From assembly GCF_013344765.1 (NCBI RefSeq), contig NZ_JABVBF010000002.1, positions 1-64,000 of the forward strand: a stretch of DNA of 64,000 nt. Direction: 5' to 3'. The notes beneath the pieces were generated by a model. It was not told the origin of the DNA. It was given only the letters and a program-made list of their open reading frames with translations, and ran no database searches. Position numbers and translations under genes: made by a program. Shown one piece after another: positions 36,646 to 46,262 of the stretch. The stretch comes from Acinetobacter lactucae. Lineage in GTDB: Bacteria > Pseudomonadota > Gammaproteobacteria > Pseudomonadales > Moraxellaceae. Position 1 is the stretch's first letter. The number at the start of each line of letters is the position of its first letter.

Positions 36646-38037
36646 TCAAACAGAAGGGCTTTCTTCTGGTGTGTCTCCTGCATGGATCATGCGTAGCAAT
36701 TCATTTTTTTGTTGTTCATTTAAACCCTGAATCTGCTGAAATAAAACCTCAATCTGTGCCGGCGTTGGAGTCGGGTCTATTAAACTTAGAGGTTGTGCTT
36801 CTATAGGTGGTGTTAATGGTTCACTTCTTTGAAGTAAGGTATAGATATGTTCAAGCTGTTGCTTGGTCGTATTTAGGTCAAGATGGCTAATTTTACCATG
36901 CTCTAATTTTAGACATTGATAGGTCGAAGCATGTTCGAGTAGCTCTTCACGACTTCCTGTTGCAATAATTTGTAGTCGTGGGAATGCTTGATGAAGTCGA
37001 TTTAAAATTTCAGAGCAATGCATCGAGTCGAGCTGTGCATCAATCTGATCAATGAGTAAAACGCCGTCGCCCTCAAGACAAGGGTTTAAGCTTAAAGGGT
37101 TGAGTAAACAGAGTCTACGGGCTATATCGCCTACTAAAGCAATCCAGGTTTTTGTTGTATTTGAAAGCTGCTGAAAAGGTAAGGTCTGACCTTCATAATC
37201 AACCATAAGTTGCAGTCGAGGCTGATATTGTAGATATAAGTCTTTAAGCTCAGGCAAAACTATATTTAATGCATTCTTGAGGGCGTAGAGATTGGGTGAA
37301 GTGAGTTGTTTAGGTTGACTAGATAACTCTTTTTGGAGCTCATTTAATAATTCTGTTTGATCTTGTTGATCTGATTGTTTAGATCTAATTCGTTGTACTA
37401 GATATGCAGCTTGAGCATTTTCGATATCACTAATTTCTCGTAACCATTCAAAAAAGCGCGTAAAAGTTGTAAACGGGATTAGGCTAATGTCATAGGCTGA
37501 AATAGCTTGAGTAATACCAGGTAAATTTTTATTGAGCAGATTAATGTCATTTACAAATCGCTCGGCTGGGTAGTAAGCGATTAGGGGAAGTCCTTGCAAT
37601 GGATCTTTTTTTGTGACTTGTTGATAAAGCGCTATGGTTTGATCAAGTTGCTGAGTTTCAACTTGGCTCACTCCGATACCACTTGCATTTAAAGTTTTAA
37701 AAAGTTTCCAGCTACACAGTGAAGAGTCTACCTGTTGAGCAGAGGTACTTTCTGGTAAATGGCCAATTTCAGAAGGAACTTGGATGGTCACTTCAATTTT
37801 TGATTGGAGACGCGACTGAGTAATGTCCTGATCAGGAGTGACAATTCCCGGACTGCGTAAATCTTTAAGACGAGCAGGCAACCAAGTTAAAGCATGGTAA
37901 GTATGTTTGAGCAACATACTTTTACCAGTTGCCTGTTCACCTAAAATTAAGGTGATTGGCTGTTTTTCATAGTGAAAATGTATTTTAAGGTCGTGAAACA
38001 GAGCAATATGTTTAAATTGGACAGATTCAAGTTTCAT
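36646..38037 (-). CDS. AAA/SMC-type ATPase paired with a UvrD-like helicase
   Basis: A 463-residue ATPase of the RecF/OLD/SMC-head type. It opens with KLESVQFKHIALFHDLKI and Walker A GEQATGKS (33-40). The C-terminal half has VLLIDQIDAQLD near 326-337, followed by the strand LQIIATGSREELLEHA. The residue after the Walker B aspartate (330) is glutamine (331) where such ATPases usually have the catalytic glutamate. No TOPRIM or other nuclease domain is visible. ATG 38037 is preceded by AGGTGAG; the ORF could begin at TTG 38064. It follows the helicase gene by 23 bases. Function not recognised. Confidence 0.75.
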   Translation of the reverse strand: MKLESVQFKHIALFHDLKIHFHYEKQPITLILGEQATGKSMLLKHTYHALTWLPARLKDLRSPGIVTPDQDITQSRLQSKIEVTIQVPSEIGHLPESTSAQQVDSSLCSWKLFKTLNASGIGVSQVETQQLDQTIALYQQVTKKDPLQGLPLIAYYPAERFVNDINLLNKNLPGITQAISAYDISLIPFTTFTRFFEWLREISDIENAQAAYLVQRIRSKQSDQQDQTELLNELQKELSSQPKQLTSPNLYALKNALNIVLPELKDLYLQYQPRLQLMVDYEGQTLPFQQLSNTTKTWIALVGDIARRLCLLNPLSLNPCLEGDGVLLIDQIDAQLDSMHCSEILNRLHQAFPRLQIIATGSREELLEHASTYQCLKLEHGKISHLDLNTTKQQLEHIYTLLQRSEPLTPPIEAQPLSLIDPTPTPAQIEVLFQQIQGLNEQQKNELLRMIHAGDTPEESPSV

Positions 38038-38060
38038 AGGCTCACCTAAATATGAGCGCT

Positions 38061-39563
38061 TCAACCAACCGACTGACGAAGACTTAAAGGCGCCCTTAGT
38101 TTTAATTGTTGTATCAGATCATAAAGATGATGGATATTTAGACTTACTTTAGCACGAGTACAGGCAACGTACAGTAGTCTTAATTCTTCATCGGTAATCT
38201 TGTGCTCTAACCCATTAATTTTAAATTGATAGTCATCTTCAATATGAACACGGTTCCATTCTAGCCCTTTCGCTTTATGGGCGGTTGAGATGACATAGTC
38301 AGCCTGCTCAAGTGGTGTAATCTTTGCAAGTGCTTTTTTTAGTGGGTCTGTGCCATGATCATCAACCAGTTTTACTAATGGCTTAATGTCGCTACCTTCA
38401 TTAGTTTCACAGTATTCATGGACATCATGCCATGAATTGAACCATGCCAGTTCCGGAACATCCGTAACCCGTTTTCCTTGCTTTAAGAGGCTTGCGGCAT
38501 CTACAAAACGGTTTAGTTTTTGATGATCCGCCTGCAAACTTACTTTATCGCCGTGAACTAAGCCTGCCAATAAAAGTTCCATTGCACGAGCATTGGTACG
38601 GCATAAAATCGCATCACGCATTTTGGTATGCGGTTTATTCACTACACTTGATTTCTGGTTTGGATTACCAAGCAAGGGAACAGTTTCATTTAAACCGCCA
38701 AGCAGTGCATTGGCTACATCGGCAATCGTTTCGCCAAAACGAAAAGAAGTGGTTAATCGAGATTCTGGCAAGGGCAATTGTTGCATGGCATTAATCGCAC
38801 CACGCCACGCATAGATTTGCTGATGTGCATCACCTACATAGATGACCTGAGTATTTTTCTGACGAAGTAAAATACCCAACATTAAAGGGTCAGCATCTTG
38901 TGCTTCATCAAATAGTACATAATCGGCTGGGATGTTAGGTTCAGATAATGCCCAAAGTTTGAGGTAAATATCGTGACCAATACCAGCTTGGTGGTTTGGA
39001 TCGATTGATTCTAACCAACGGCGTTCAACAGCAGGGTAAAGATGGGTTTGAAGTGCAGTAATATCATCTGGATGTAACCAGTTTGGCGCCTGAATATGTC
39101 GAGGCGCGGGATATTGCGAACTGGTCGAACAGAAATAGCTCACTGCATTGGCGACAAGGCTCGCTAGGCGACTTGGCATCAAGACGTATTTTTCATAACG
39201 TCCACCCATCATGCGCCGTAAGGTAATTGGCTCTAGTCGATATTCTTTTGCGATAAAACTTGGACTTAAGCGAGGTAAACGTAATTTATCGGTCACACCT
39301 CGTGGCACACTGCGAAAGGCGAGTGAGTGAAAAGTACGACAATCTACATTACGATGAAATTTGTTTTGTGCTTCACCCGCAATGGCTTTGTTAAAAGCCA
39401 AATACATACCGCGCCGTTCAGGCATGGCATCACTAATCATTTGTAACGTAGTAGTTTTACCTGTACCCGCATAGGCAATCACTTTAAATGATTGCCCAAG
39501 ACGTCCGTTATCTATGGCAATGGCTTGCTCATAGGTGGCTTTAGGTTTTTCGATATTCGACAC
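38061..39563 (-). CDS. UvrD/Rep-family (FBH1-like) helicase
   Basis: A 500-residue superfamily 1A helicase. Motifs in order are Walker A YAGTGKTTTL, motif Ia YLAFNKAIAGEA, motif II LFDEAQDADP, motif III VGDAHQQIYAWRGA, motif V TAHKAKGLEWNRV and motif VI LLYVACTRAKVSL. It is shorter than UvrD (about 720) and lacks the large 1B/2B insertions; the sequence resembles FBH1-type helicases, which dismantle recombinase filaments in eukaryotes. It lies nine bases after hisIE and just ahead of the ATPase. Helicase identity is firm; the cellular role is inferred as DNA repair or replication restart. Confidence 0.85.
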   Translation of the reverse strand: MSNIEKPKATYEQAIAIDNGRLGQSFKVIAYAGTGKTTTLQMISDAMPERRGMYLAFNKAIAGEAQNKFHRNVDCRTFHSLAFRSVPRGVTDKLRLPRLSPSFIAKEYRLEPITLRRMMGGRYEKYVLMPSRLASLVANAVSYFCSTSSQYPAPRHIQAPNWLHPDDITALQTHLYPAVERRWLESIDPNHQAGIGHDIYLKLWALSEPNIPADYVLFDEAQDADPLMLGILLRQKNTQVIYVGDAHQQIYAWRGAINAMQQLPLPESRLTTSFRFGETIADVANALLGGLNETVPLLGNPNQKSSVVNKPHTKMRDAILCRTNARAMELLLAGLVHGDKVSLQADHQKLNRFVDAASLLKQGKRVTDVPELAWFNSWHDVHEYCETNEGSDIKPLVKLVDDHGTDPLKKALAKITPLEQADYVISTAHKAKGLEWNRVHIEDDYQFKINGLEHKITDEELRLLYVACTRAKVSLNIHHLYDLIQQLKLRAPLSLRQSVG

Positions 39564-39572
39564 TGAGTGATT

Positions 39573-40346
39573 TTAAACCTTGTTGCGGTTAGCTTTTTCA
39601 ACTAAACCAGATAAACCCTGACGACGAGCTAATTCGTCAATAATAAGTTGTGGATTAAGATCGAAATAACCCAACATCACAATAGTATGGAACCACAAAT
39701 CTGCTGTTTCATAAACAAGATCGTTTAAGTGAGCTTCTGAATCCTGTGCGGCAAAGTCTTTAGCAGCAATAATTGCTTCTACACTTTCTTCACCCACTTT
39801 TTCTAAGATTTTATTGATGCCTTTTTTGTAGAGGCTTGCAACATATGAAGTATCTGCTTCAGCTTGCTTACGCTCTTGCATCAATTGCCCTAGGTGAGCA
39901 AGTACATCGACTTGTTCTGTGGTGTGAGCATGATCGTGTGCTTCAGTTTTAGCTTTGTCACCATAAATTGCAGTAGGGTCTTTTAATTGTGCATCGACAA
40001 TTTCCCAGCCCTGTGGGGTAAGTTTACGGTAGAAACAAGACTCACGACCTGTATGGCACGCGATCCCGCCGTGTTGCTCAACCTGTAATATAATGACGTC
40101 GGCATCGCAGTCTAAACGAATTTCATAAACCGTTTGGAAGTGACCTGATTCTTCACCCTTGTGCCAGAGTTTTTGACGAGAGCGAGAGAAATAAACTGCC
40201 TGATTTTTTTCTGCTGTGAGCGCAAGTGATTCACGGTTCATCCACGCCACCATCAAAATACGTCCGGTTTGATGATGTTGAGCAATGGCAGGGATAAGAC
40301 CTTGTTCGTTAAATTTTACTTCATCGAGCCATTGCGTGTTATTCAT
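39573..40346 (-). CDS. hisIE: Bifunctional phosphoribosyl-AMP cyclohydrolase / phosphoribosyl-ATP pyrophosphatase
   Basis: HisIE carries out the second and third steps of histidine synthesis. The N-terminal HisI domain (about 10-125) has the Zn/Mg ligands in [14 protein letters not shown] and [14 protein letters not shown]. The C-terminal HisE pyrophosphatase (about 145-250) has [25 protein letters not shown] and [17 protein letters not shown]. At 257 residues it is longer than E. coli HisIE (about 203) because of a charged linker near 130-165. No other his genes adjoin it. The helicase gene follows directly. Confidence 0.96.
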   Translation of the reverse strand: MNNTQWLDEVKFNEQGLIPAIAQHHQTGRILMVAWMNRESLALTAEKNQAVYFSRSRQKLWHKGEESGHFQTVYEIRLDCDADVIILQVEQHGGIACHTGRESCFYRKLTPQGWEIVDAQLKDPTAIYGDKAKTEAHDHAHTTEQVDVLAHLGQLMQERKQAEADTSYVASLYKKGINKILEKVGEESVEAIIAAKDFAAQDSEAHLNDLVYETADLWFHTIVMLGYFDLNPQLIIDELARRQGLSGLVEKANRNKV

Positions 40347-40500
40347 GAGGAATCACCAAAGAAATATGAACTATAAATTGATTTCAATCAGATGCTAAAA
40401 AATAGCTTGTATAGTGTACGGTATCAACGTCAGTTTTAGGAAAAATTCTTTGTCCTTTTTGTCTTTGTCAGCCCAATGAGTAGCTTGAATACGATTACTT

Positions 40501-41814
40501 TTAAAAGTCAGACAGAGATTCACTTTTTAAATTAAAAGTACTGTTTTCTTTAGGTAATTGAGCTACTCGATCATAATCAAGTTGTTGAAATGGGCCAGTC
40601 TTTAAGCCTGAAATTGTGATCGCCATTTCTTTTCGAAAATAGGGGATTTGATACATCCAAGGGAAAACTAAATCTCTTAAACCACCAGCCCACCAATGGT
40701 CAGATTGATAAAGTGGTGTTAGTAAACGACTAAGAAATTGATAAAACTGGGTGGATGAGCGCCGAAGCTGATGGTAGTGCTGCCAGAGTAGAGACCAATC
40801 AATATTCTGGTTCTTTTGGGCATGTTGCAATGATTGAGAGAAAGCCCAAGCATCCAATAATGCCATATTGGCCCCTTGACCTAACTGAGGGCTCATTGCA
40901 TGAGCTGCATCTCCAATGACACCAATTCGACCTTGACCAAATTGGGTCATCACTACATCACGATAGTTTGCAGATAACCATTTGGGCTGAGTTTGACTGT
41001 TATACAAAATCTCTTTCAGCCAGTCTGCAACCTTGGGCCAGCGTTCTGAGACTTGCTTTAACCAAGCTTGTTTAGCGTGCTCATCTTGCAAAAATCTTTG
41101 TAATTGTGGCGTAGGTAAGCTCCAAAAAATACTTGAAAGGTGCTGTTGAGGTTCGGTTGGAATAGCTCCTGTAGGTAGAATTCCCATCATAATTTTCGAG
41201 CGATCATAAAATTGATGCAGAATTTCAGAATCGAGCACTTGGCACTCAGGCACGATACTCCACGCCGCACCCCAAGGGTAGGCTTGATCGACTTTTACCC
41301 ATGCTTTAGGCCTTAATTGACTACGCGCACCGTTGGCAATAAGTACGGCATCAAAACGAGCATCAAAATTTTGGTTTTGATACATGCCGAATAGCCGAAT
41401 TTCATCGTTATATTCTTCAAATTTTTCAACAGAGTGGTTCATACGCCAAGTAACTTGGCTTGAATATTCACTAAGCTTTTGAGTAAGCACATGACATAAA
41501 GTGGCACGGTGTATACCTAAACCATAGAGATTTGCTGATGCTTCATGATAATGACTGTTCACTAAAAGACGCTTATCTGGAAGTTGTCCTTCTAAGCCTG
41601 TGACTTTCGCACCTAAGGTTAAGGCTTTGTCGAGCACACCTAAGTGTTCAAATACGGCTAAGCCCGCGGGTTGTAGTAATAAACCAGCACCGACCGGAGA
41701 TAACTCATCAACTTGTTCGAAAATCGTAACGTTATTGCCTTCACGGGCAAGTAAAATCGCAGTGGCTAAACCTGCCGTACCAGCACCGATAATGGCAAAA
41801 TGAGGTGTTTTCAT
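40501..41814 (-). CDS. FAD-dependent aromatic-ring monooxygenase-like oxidoreductase
   Basis: This 437-residue flavoprotein of the PHBH/UbiH class has the dinucleotide-binding GAGTAGLATAILLAREG near the start and the FAD-phosphate motif GVIGDAAHAMSPQLGQGANM near 295-315. Such enzymes hydroxylate aromatic substrates with NAD(P)H and O2. Its place downstream of the ubiE-ubiJ-ubiB genes invites a ubiquinone link, but a terminator separates them and the N-terminal sequence resembles salicylate hydroxylase/kynurenine-type enzymes as much as UbiH/UbiF. Substrate unknown. Confidence 0.8.
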   Translation of the reverse strand: MKTPHFAIIGAGTAGLATAILLAREGNNVTIFEQVDELSPVGAGLLLQPAGLAVFEHLGVLDKALTLGAKVTGLEGQLPDKRLLVNSHYHEASANLYGLGIHRATLCHVLTQKLSEYSSQVTWRMNHSVEKFEEYNDEIRLFGMYQNQNFDARFDAVLIANGARSQLRPKAWVKVDQAYPWGAAWSIVPECQVLDSEILHQFYDRSKIMMGILPTGAIPTEPQQHLSSIFWSLPTPQLQRFLQDEHAKQAWLKQVSERWPKVADWLKEILYNSQTQPKWLSANYRDVVMTQFGQGRIGVIGDAAHAMSPQLGQGANMALLDAWAFSQSLQHAQKNQNIDWSLLWQHYHQLRRSSTQFYQFLSRLLTPLYQSDHWWAGGLRDLVFPWMYQIPYFRKEMAITISGLKTGPFQQLDYDRVAQLPKENSTFNLKSESLSDF

Positions 41815-41903
41815 TGTTTGTTCTTTTGAAGCATTTATAGATTCAATTTAGCAATGAACGAATAGTTGAGCTATAAATTTTTTTAAATATTAGAGTTTTT
41901 CCA

Positions 41904-41934
41904 TAAAAAAATCCCTTGCACTGCAAGGGATTTT
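41904..41934 (-). terminator. Terminator after ubiB
   Basis: TCCCTTGC and GCAAGGGA form a perfect stem with a 3-base loop, extended by A-T pairs, and end in seven T residues on the minus strand. Confidence 0.92.
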
Positions 41935-41938
41935 GAAT

Positions 41939-43558
41939 TTATTTCAAGATACGCCAAAGTGCTAATAAAGTACTCAGCACAATTAGAATAATCGAAACAA
42001 ACCAAGGGCTAATAATCGCAATGGTCAGTAAAATCAGCATGCTACTACCGAACATCCAACTACGGCGTTGCTGATGTTCCATTTGCAAACGAAGTTGCTG
42101 AATTTCGCGTAATTGGCGGTCTTGCCAAGCAGATTGATTTTTTAAACCATTTAGGCTGTCAATAATTAAACTTGGGAAATCTTGAGCGCCTAAAAGTAGG
42201 TCAGGTAACTGCTGGCCGAGCTCTTTTACATTTTTGACTGGGTTCATGTTGGATTTGACCCATTCCGTCAAAATTGGTTTTGCCAATTTCCAGATGTCGA
42301 GCTGCGGATAAAGGTCAGTCCCTAAGCCTTCTACATGCACTAAAGTTTTGAGTAGCAGCATGAGTTGTGGCGGAATTTCTAAATGAAAGCGACGAGCAAT
42401 GTCCATGACTTGAATTAAGATGCCAGCAAAATCAAGTTGATCCATTGGTTTAGACACCATTGGCCCAATAGTACGGCGCATTTCACGTGCTAACGAGTCT
42501 TGGTCTGTACCCGGTGGAATCCAGCCAGCTTGATGCACAATTTGAATAAGCTGCATAAAGTTGCTGTTCATGACAGCAAGCAACATGCGGGCAACCGTCA
42601 TTTGGTCATGTTTAGATAGCTCACCCATAATCGCGCAGTCCAGCGCAATAAAGCGTGGATTGTTTGGGTTGATGGTTTCGACAAAGACGTTACCAGGGTG
42701 CATGTCGGCATGGAAAAAGTTATCGCGGAAGACTTGCGTAAAGAAAATAGTTAATCCTTTTTCTGCAAGTTGTGCACGATCCATGCCTAATCGGTCAAAG
42801 GTTGCCGTATCTGAAATAGGCACACCTGTAATACGCTCAGCCACCATGACATCTTTTGTGTCCATGTACACTTCAGGCACATACATCATGGTTGAGCCAG
42901 TAAAGTAATGGCGCATACGGCGGGTGTTATCTGCCTCAATACTCAAGTCTAGCTCATTTAAAATGATCTGGCGGTAGTCTTGAATAATTTCGGTGAGATG
43001 CAACGCACGAGCAGCTTCAAGGCGGCTTTCTAATGTATTTCCTAGCCATGCCAAAATTTCAAAGTCTTGCAAAATTTGATTGCGAATATCAGGGCGAGTG
43101 ACCTTAACAACGACTTCGCGACCATCATGCAATGCAGCAGTATGCACTTGGGCAATTGATGCGGCAGCTAATGGCTGATCATCAAAGCGAGCAAACAATG
43201 TATTTACGTCAGCTTTTAACGAATCTTGAATACGTTGTTTGGCAACATCTCCATCAAAAGGCTTAACCTGATCTTGAAGTAGAACCAGCTGAGCGAGCAC
43301 CTCAGGTGGAATCAAGTCACGACGAGTAGAGAGTAATTGACCAAGCTTGATTGCAAGTGGTCCCATATCTTCTAAAGCTTCTTTGAGCTTTAAAGGATTT
43401 TTACGTTCACGGCTCGACCATGCAGCTGGATGCATTTTAATAATATTTAATGCATGCTGAGCTTTAACTGGTAATTCATCCGCAGGGAACAACGTATCGA
43501 GTCTATAGTGCGCTGCAATACGCCAAAGTTCGAGTAAACGTGAAACGTGCGGAATCAT
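41939..43558 (-). CDS. ubiB: Ubiquinone biosynthesis kinase-like protein UbiB
   Basis: UbiB is an ADCK/ABC1-type atypical kinase required for aerobic ubiquinone synthesis. The KxGQ motif (AIKLGQLLSTRRDLIP), the AAASIAQVHTAAL alanine-rich loop, VVVKVTRP with the nucleotide-binding lysine, and HADMHPGNVFVE with the metal-binding region are all visible. Two C-terminal transmembrane helices anchor it to the membrane. At 539 residues the length is typical. It follows ubiJ by 12 bases, giving ubiE-ubiJ-ubiB as in E. coli. Confidence 0.96.
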   Translation of the reverse strand: MIPHVSRLLELWRIAAHYRLDTLFPADELPVKAQHALNIIKMHPAAWSSRERKNPLKLKEALEDMGPLAIKLGQLLSTRRDLIPPEVLAQLVLLQDQVKPFDGDVAKQRIQDSLKADVNTLFARFDDQPLAAASIAQVHTAALHDGREVVVKVTRPDIRNQILQDFEILAWLGNTLESRLEAARALHLTEIIQDYRQIILNELDLSIEADNTRRMRHYFTGSTMMYVPEVYMDTKDVMVAERITGVPISDTATFDRLGMDRAQLAEKGLTIFFTQVFRDNFFHADMHPGNVFVETINPNNPRFIALDCAIMGELSKHDQMTVARMLLAVMNSNFMQLIQIVHQAGWIPPGTDQDSLAREMRRTIGPMVSKPMDQLDFAGILIQVMDIARRFHLEIPPQLMLLLKTLVHVEGLGTDLYPQLDIWKLAKPILTEWVKSNMNPVKNVKELGQQLPDLLLGAQDFPSLIIDSLNGLKNQSAWQDRQLREIQQLRLQMEHQQRRSWMFGSSMLILLTIAIISPWFVSIILIVLSTLLALWRILK

Positions 43559-43570
43559 ATACAGTCTTAC

Positions 43571-44239
43571 CTAGTCTTGAGAGGGTTGTAGTTGTGCATT
43601 GAGTTGCTGCAATCTTGCTTCTAGACGGTCAATGTCTTGATTAAGCTTGCGAGTGGCTTGAGTTAAGTCGTCCATTTCCCAGCGAGGGGCAAATAGGCCG
43701 CTATCTTCTTTTAATGCGTCTTCTGCAAAAAATAGATGACTTTGAAGAGAGCGTTTTAAATGTGTTGGTGCAAGTTGAATCTTGCCAATCTCGTGTGCGA
43801 GTTGAGGACCTACCCATCTAGATAAATGCGCAGCTAAATCTGGTTCAGCTTGCTGCATAATCTTTTGAATATCCTGTAATAGGTGATAATCACCTTGGAG
43901 CGGGATATTGCCAATCTGATCTGGATCGCTGACTAATAATTTAATAAGTTCAACGACATCTTTAACATGCAAAGTGGCAGTTGCTTCAGAAATTTTGAAT
44001 TGGGCATCAAAAGGGCGCTGTTCAAAAATAGAAGGCTTTTCGCTGTGTCCTGTTGCAGTAGGTTCAAGACGTACTTTTTCTTGGTCAAAGAATACATCGA
44101 CAGAAAGCTGCGGGCTATCAATCACTACACGCAACATTTTGCCCTGTAACTGATTAAGCTGAATGCGTGTAACCGCATCCAGATCGATCAGATGATGAAT
44201 GATACGTTCGACTGCACCGAGTGCCAGAATCGACCACAT
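43571..44239 (-). CDS. ubiJ: Ubiquinone biosynthesis accessory factor UbiJ
   Basis: A 222-residue protein of the SCP2-type lipid-binding fold (about 10-110) followed by helices and a C-terminal coiled coil (LDQDIDRLEARLQQLNAQL in outline). UbiJ, with UbiK, organises the soluble ubiquinone-synthesis complex in E. coli. It lies between ubiE (11 bases) and ubiB (12 bases). Sequence identity within this family is low, so the name rests on fold outline and synteny together. Confidence 0.9.
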   Translation of the reverse strand: MWSILALGAVERIIHHLIDLDAVTRIQLNQLQGKMLRVVIDSPQLSVDVFFDQEKVRLEPTATGHSEKPSIFEQRPFDAQFKISEATATLHVKDVVELIKLLVSDPDQIGNIPLQGDYHLLQDIQKIMQQAEPDLAAHLSRWVGPQLAHEIGKIQLAPTHLKRSLQSHLFFAEDALKEDSGLFAPRWEMDDLTQATRKLNQDIDRLEARLQQLNAQLQPSQD

Positions 44240-44250
44240 ATCGTTATCCC

Positions 44251-45198
44251 TTACAGTTTAAAGCCACGGTGAACGGCAACGATACCAGCAGTAAGGTTGT
44301 GATAGTCACAGTTCTGGAAGCCAGCATTTTCCATCATACCTTTTAAAGTACGTTGGTCTGGATGCATACGTATTGATTCAGCTAAATATTTATAACTTTC
44401 TGAATCATTGGCAACCAATTTACCCATAATCGGTAAAGCGGTGAATGAGTAGAGGTCATAAAGTTTTGAAAATGGCTCAAATACAGGTTTAGAAAACTCA
44501 AGAATCAGTAAACGGCCACCTGGCTTCAACACACGGAACATAGACGCAAGTGCTGCATCTTTATCTGTCACGTTACGTAAACCAAAGCTAATGGTGACAA
44601 GATCAAAGCTGTTGTCTGCAAAAGGTTCTAAAGTTTCTGCATTGGCAAGAACGAAATCAACATTGGTACAGCCTGCGTCAATGAGGCGGTCGCGACCAAC
44701 ATTAAGCATAGATTCGTTAATGTCTGAAAGTACGACATGGCCTTGCGGACCAACTTCACGGCTAAATACTTTTGCTAAGTCGCCTGTACCACCCGCAATA
44801 TCCAACACGTGTTGACCACGGCGAACACCAGACATGTTAATTGCGAAACGCTTCCACAAACGGTGGATACCAAATGACATTAAGTCATTCATCAAGTCAT
44901 ATTTGCTTGCAACCGAGTGGAAAACTTCTGCAACTTTTTGTGCTTTATCTTCAGTGCGAACTGTTGAGTAACCAAAGTGTGTTGTTTCACCAACGTTGCC
45001 AGTGTTACCTGCACCGCGTGGTAAATTATATTTTGGTACAGAACCATTCACAGGCGTATCTGTTAAGGTTTGCTGTAAAGATTGTTGTTGCCCTTGAGGG
45101 GTACCTTGCGGTAAAGGTGAGCTTAGGAATGGGCTAACTTTGTCTGAACTTTGTGCCTGCTCAGTTGGAGATGTTGGCTTTTGGTTTTCGTTAGACAT
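44251..45198 (-). CDS. ubiE: Demethylmenaquinone / 2-methoxy-6-polyprenyl-1,4-benzoquinol C-methyltransferase
   Basis: UbiE is the SAM-dependent C-methyltransferase of ubiquinone and menaquinone synthesis. The methyltransferase domain (about 75-315) has [33 protein letters not shown] and [13 protein letters not shown]. The N-terminal 65 or so residues are Pro/Gln/Ser-rich and appear disordered, making the protein (315) longer than E. coli UbiE (251). I placed the start at ATG 45198 with AGGAGAG upstream. A reading frame begins further upstream at 45309, but the added 37 residues look unlike a protein N-terminus. Confidence 0.95.
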   Translation of the reverse strand: MSNENQKPTSPTEQAQSSDKVSPFLSSPLPQGTPQGQQQSLQQTLTDTPVNGSVPKYNLPRGAGNTGNVGETTHFGYSTVRTEDKAQKVAEVFHSVASKYDLMNDLMSFGIHRLWKRFAINMSGVRRGQHVLDIAGGTGDLAKVFSREVGPQGHVVLSDINESMLNVGRDRLIDAGCTNVDFVLANAETLEPFADNSFDLVTISFGLRNVTDKDAALASMFRVLKPGGRLLILEFSKPVFEPFSKLYDLYSFTALPIMGKLVANDSESYKYLAESIRMHPDQRTLKGMMENAGFQNCDYHNLTAGIVAVHRGFKL

Positions 45199-45345
45199 AT
45201 TGTCTCTCCTAGACTCAAACTCAAGTGAAACGGAATAAGTTCTGCATGATGACAGATTTTGTCTATTTTTACAGGCATCATCATGCAAATATAATGAATA
45301 AAATCTCAACTTCGCGAGGTTGAGTTTTTCTATGTGCCGACCTTA

Positions 45346-46053
45346 TCACACTCTAAACGGATTCGGATGCCCTGAATGTACATTTTCAATAATCTGGCGT
45401 TCTTTTTCAGTAAAAGTCTTAATAAAGGTCTCGGCTGATTTTAACGGTTTCATCGCACTAAAACCATCTTGAATGAAATCATACATCAATTCGAAGTGAT
45501 ATTTTTGTGCAATACCTTTACACATTTTAAAAGCAGTAAACATCATAAATGAGCGCATGTACTTATCGAGCGCTGCTCCTAAATCATCAAGAAGAGCAAG
45601 CTGCTGGTAACGAGCCTCAGCCTGATCCAGCTTGATTAAGGTTAAACGCATAATCTCATCAGTGAGTACTGTATCTGTCGGATAGTCTTCAAGAAGTTGC
45701 ATTGCTACTTGCTCATCAAGTCGAGTGGCAAGTACAGCCAAACTTACCGATTTAGTACCCGTTTTAATTGCATTTTCAGGTAAGACTTTTTCGGCTTTAT
45801 GCGCATATTTCAAGAGGCGTTCGATTTGAGCTGCCAGAGCATCAAACTCTGGGCCACCATATAAACGATTTAAAAAATACTCTGACATGAGCTTGTGCGC
45901 TGGCAAATTAAAAAAGTCTTGATGCGTATCTTTCATCCGCTCTTTTAGCCATGTTTGTACATCTTGCAAACGTTGGGCAAGTACTGGATTATCGTGATAA
46001 TTAAATGTTTTATATTGTTGTAAAAGATCATCAAAAGCAGCGAGTTTAGACAT
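45346..46053 (-). CDS. FFLEELY-motif family protein
   Basis: A 235-residue helical protein. It carries YFLNRLYGGPEF near residue 57-68, after DTHQDFFNLPAHKL, which corresponds to the FFLEELY-type motif of this uncharacterised proteobacterial family. No signal peptide or transmembrane segment is present. The function is unknown. The gene is divergent from pap across 209 bases and upstream of ubiE on the same strand (about 150 bases), so it may or may not share a transcript with ubiE. Confidence 0.75.
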   Translation of the reverse strand: MSKLAAFDDLLQQYKTFNYHDNPVLAQRLQDVQTWLKERMKDTHQDFFNLPAHKLMSEYFLNRLYGGPEFDALAAQIERLLKYAHKAEKVLPENAIKTGTKSVSLAVLATRLDEQVAMQLLEDYPTDTVLTDEIMRLTLIKLDQAEARYQQLALLDDLGAALDKYMRSFMMFTAFKMCKGIAQKYHFELMYDFIQDGFSAMKPLKSAETFIKTFTEKERQIIENVHSGHPNPFRV

Positions 46054-46262
46054 GTAAGACTCTAATATTGGGCTATTTGCAAAAAATCATAAAAGGCATT
46101 GTAACCTTGTACTATGGCGAGTAGATGTAAAAAAAATGATTCATGCGTCAATTTTTAAACATAATTTTGTCGCAATGACATAATTTGTATAGCAATTCAT
46201 CATTTAACCGCATAAGTTAAAGATTATCGAAATTAAACAATAAAAGATTAGAGTCGTGGACT

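Noticed and set aside
36646-39563. Gabija defence system (GajA/GajB)
   Set aside because: The helicase-ATPase pairing is superficially similar, but the ATPase lacks a visible TOPRIM nuclease, gene order is helicase first, and the neighbours are core metabolic genes.
45199-45309. Upstream extension of ubiE by 37 residues
   Set aside because: The AGGAGAG ribosome-binding site fits ATG 45198, and the added residues look like translated leader sequence.
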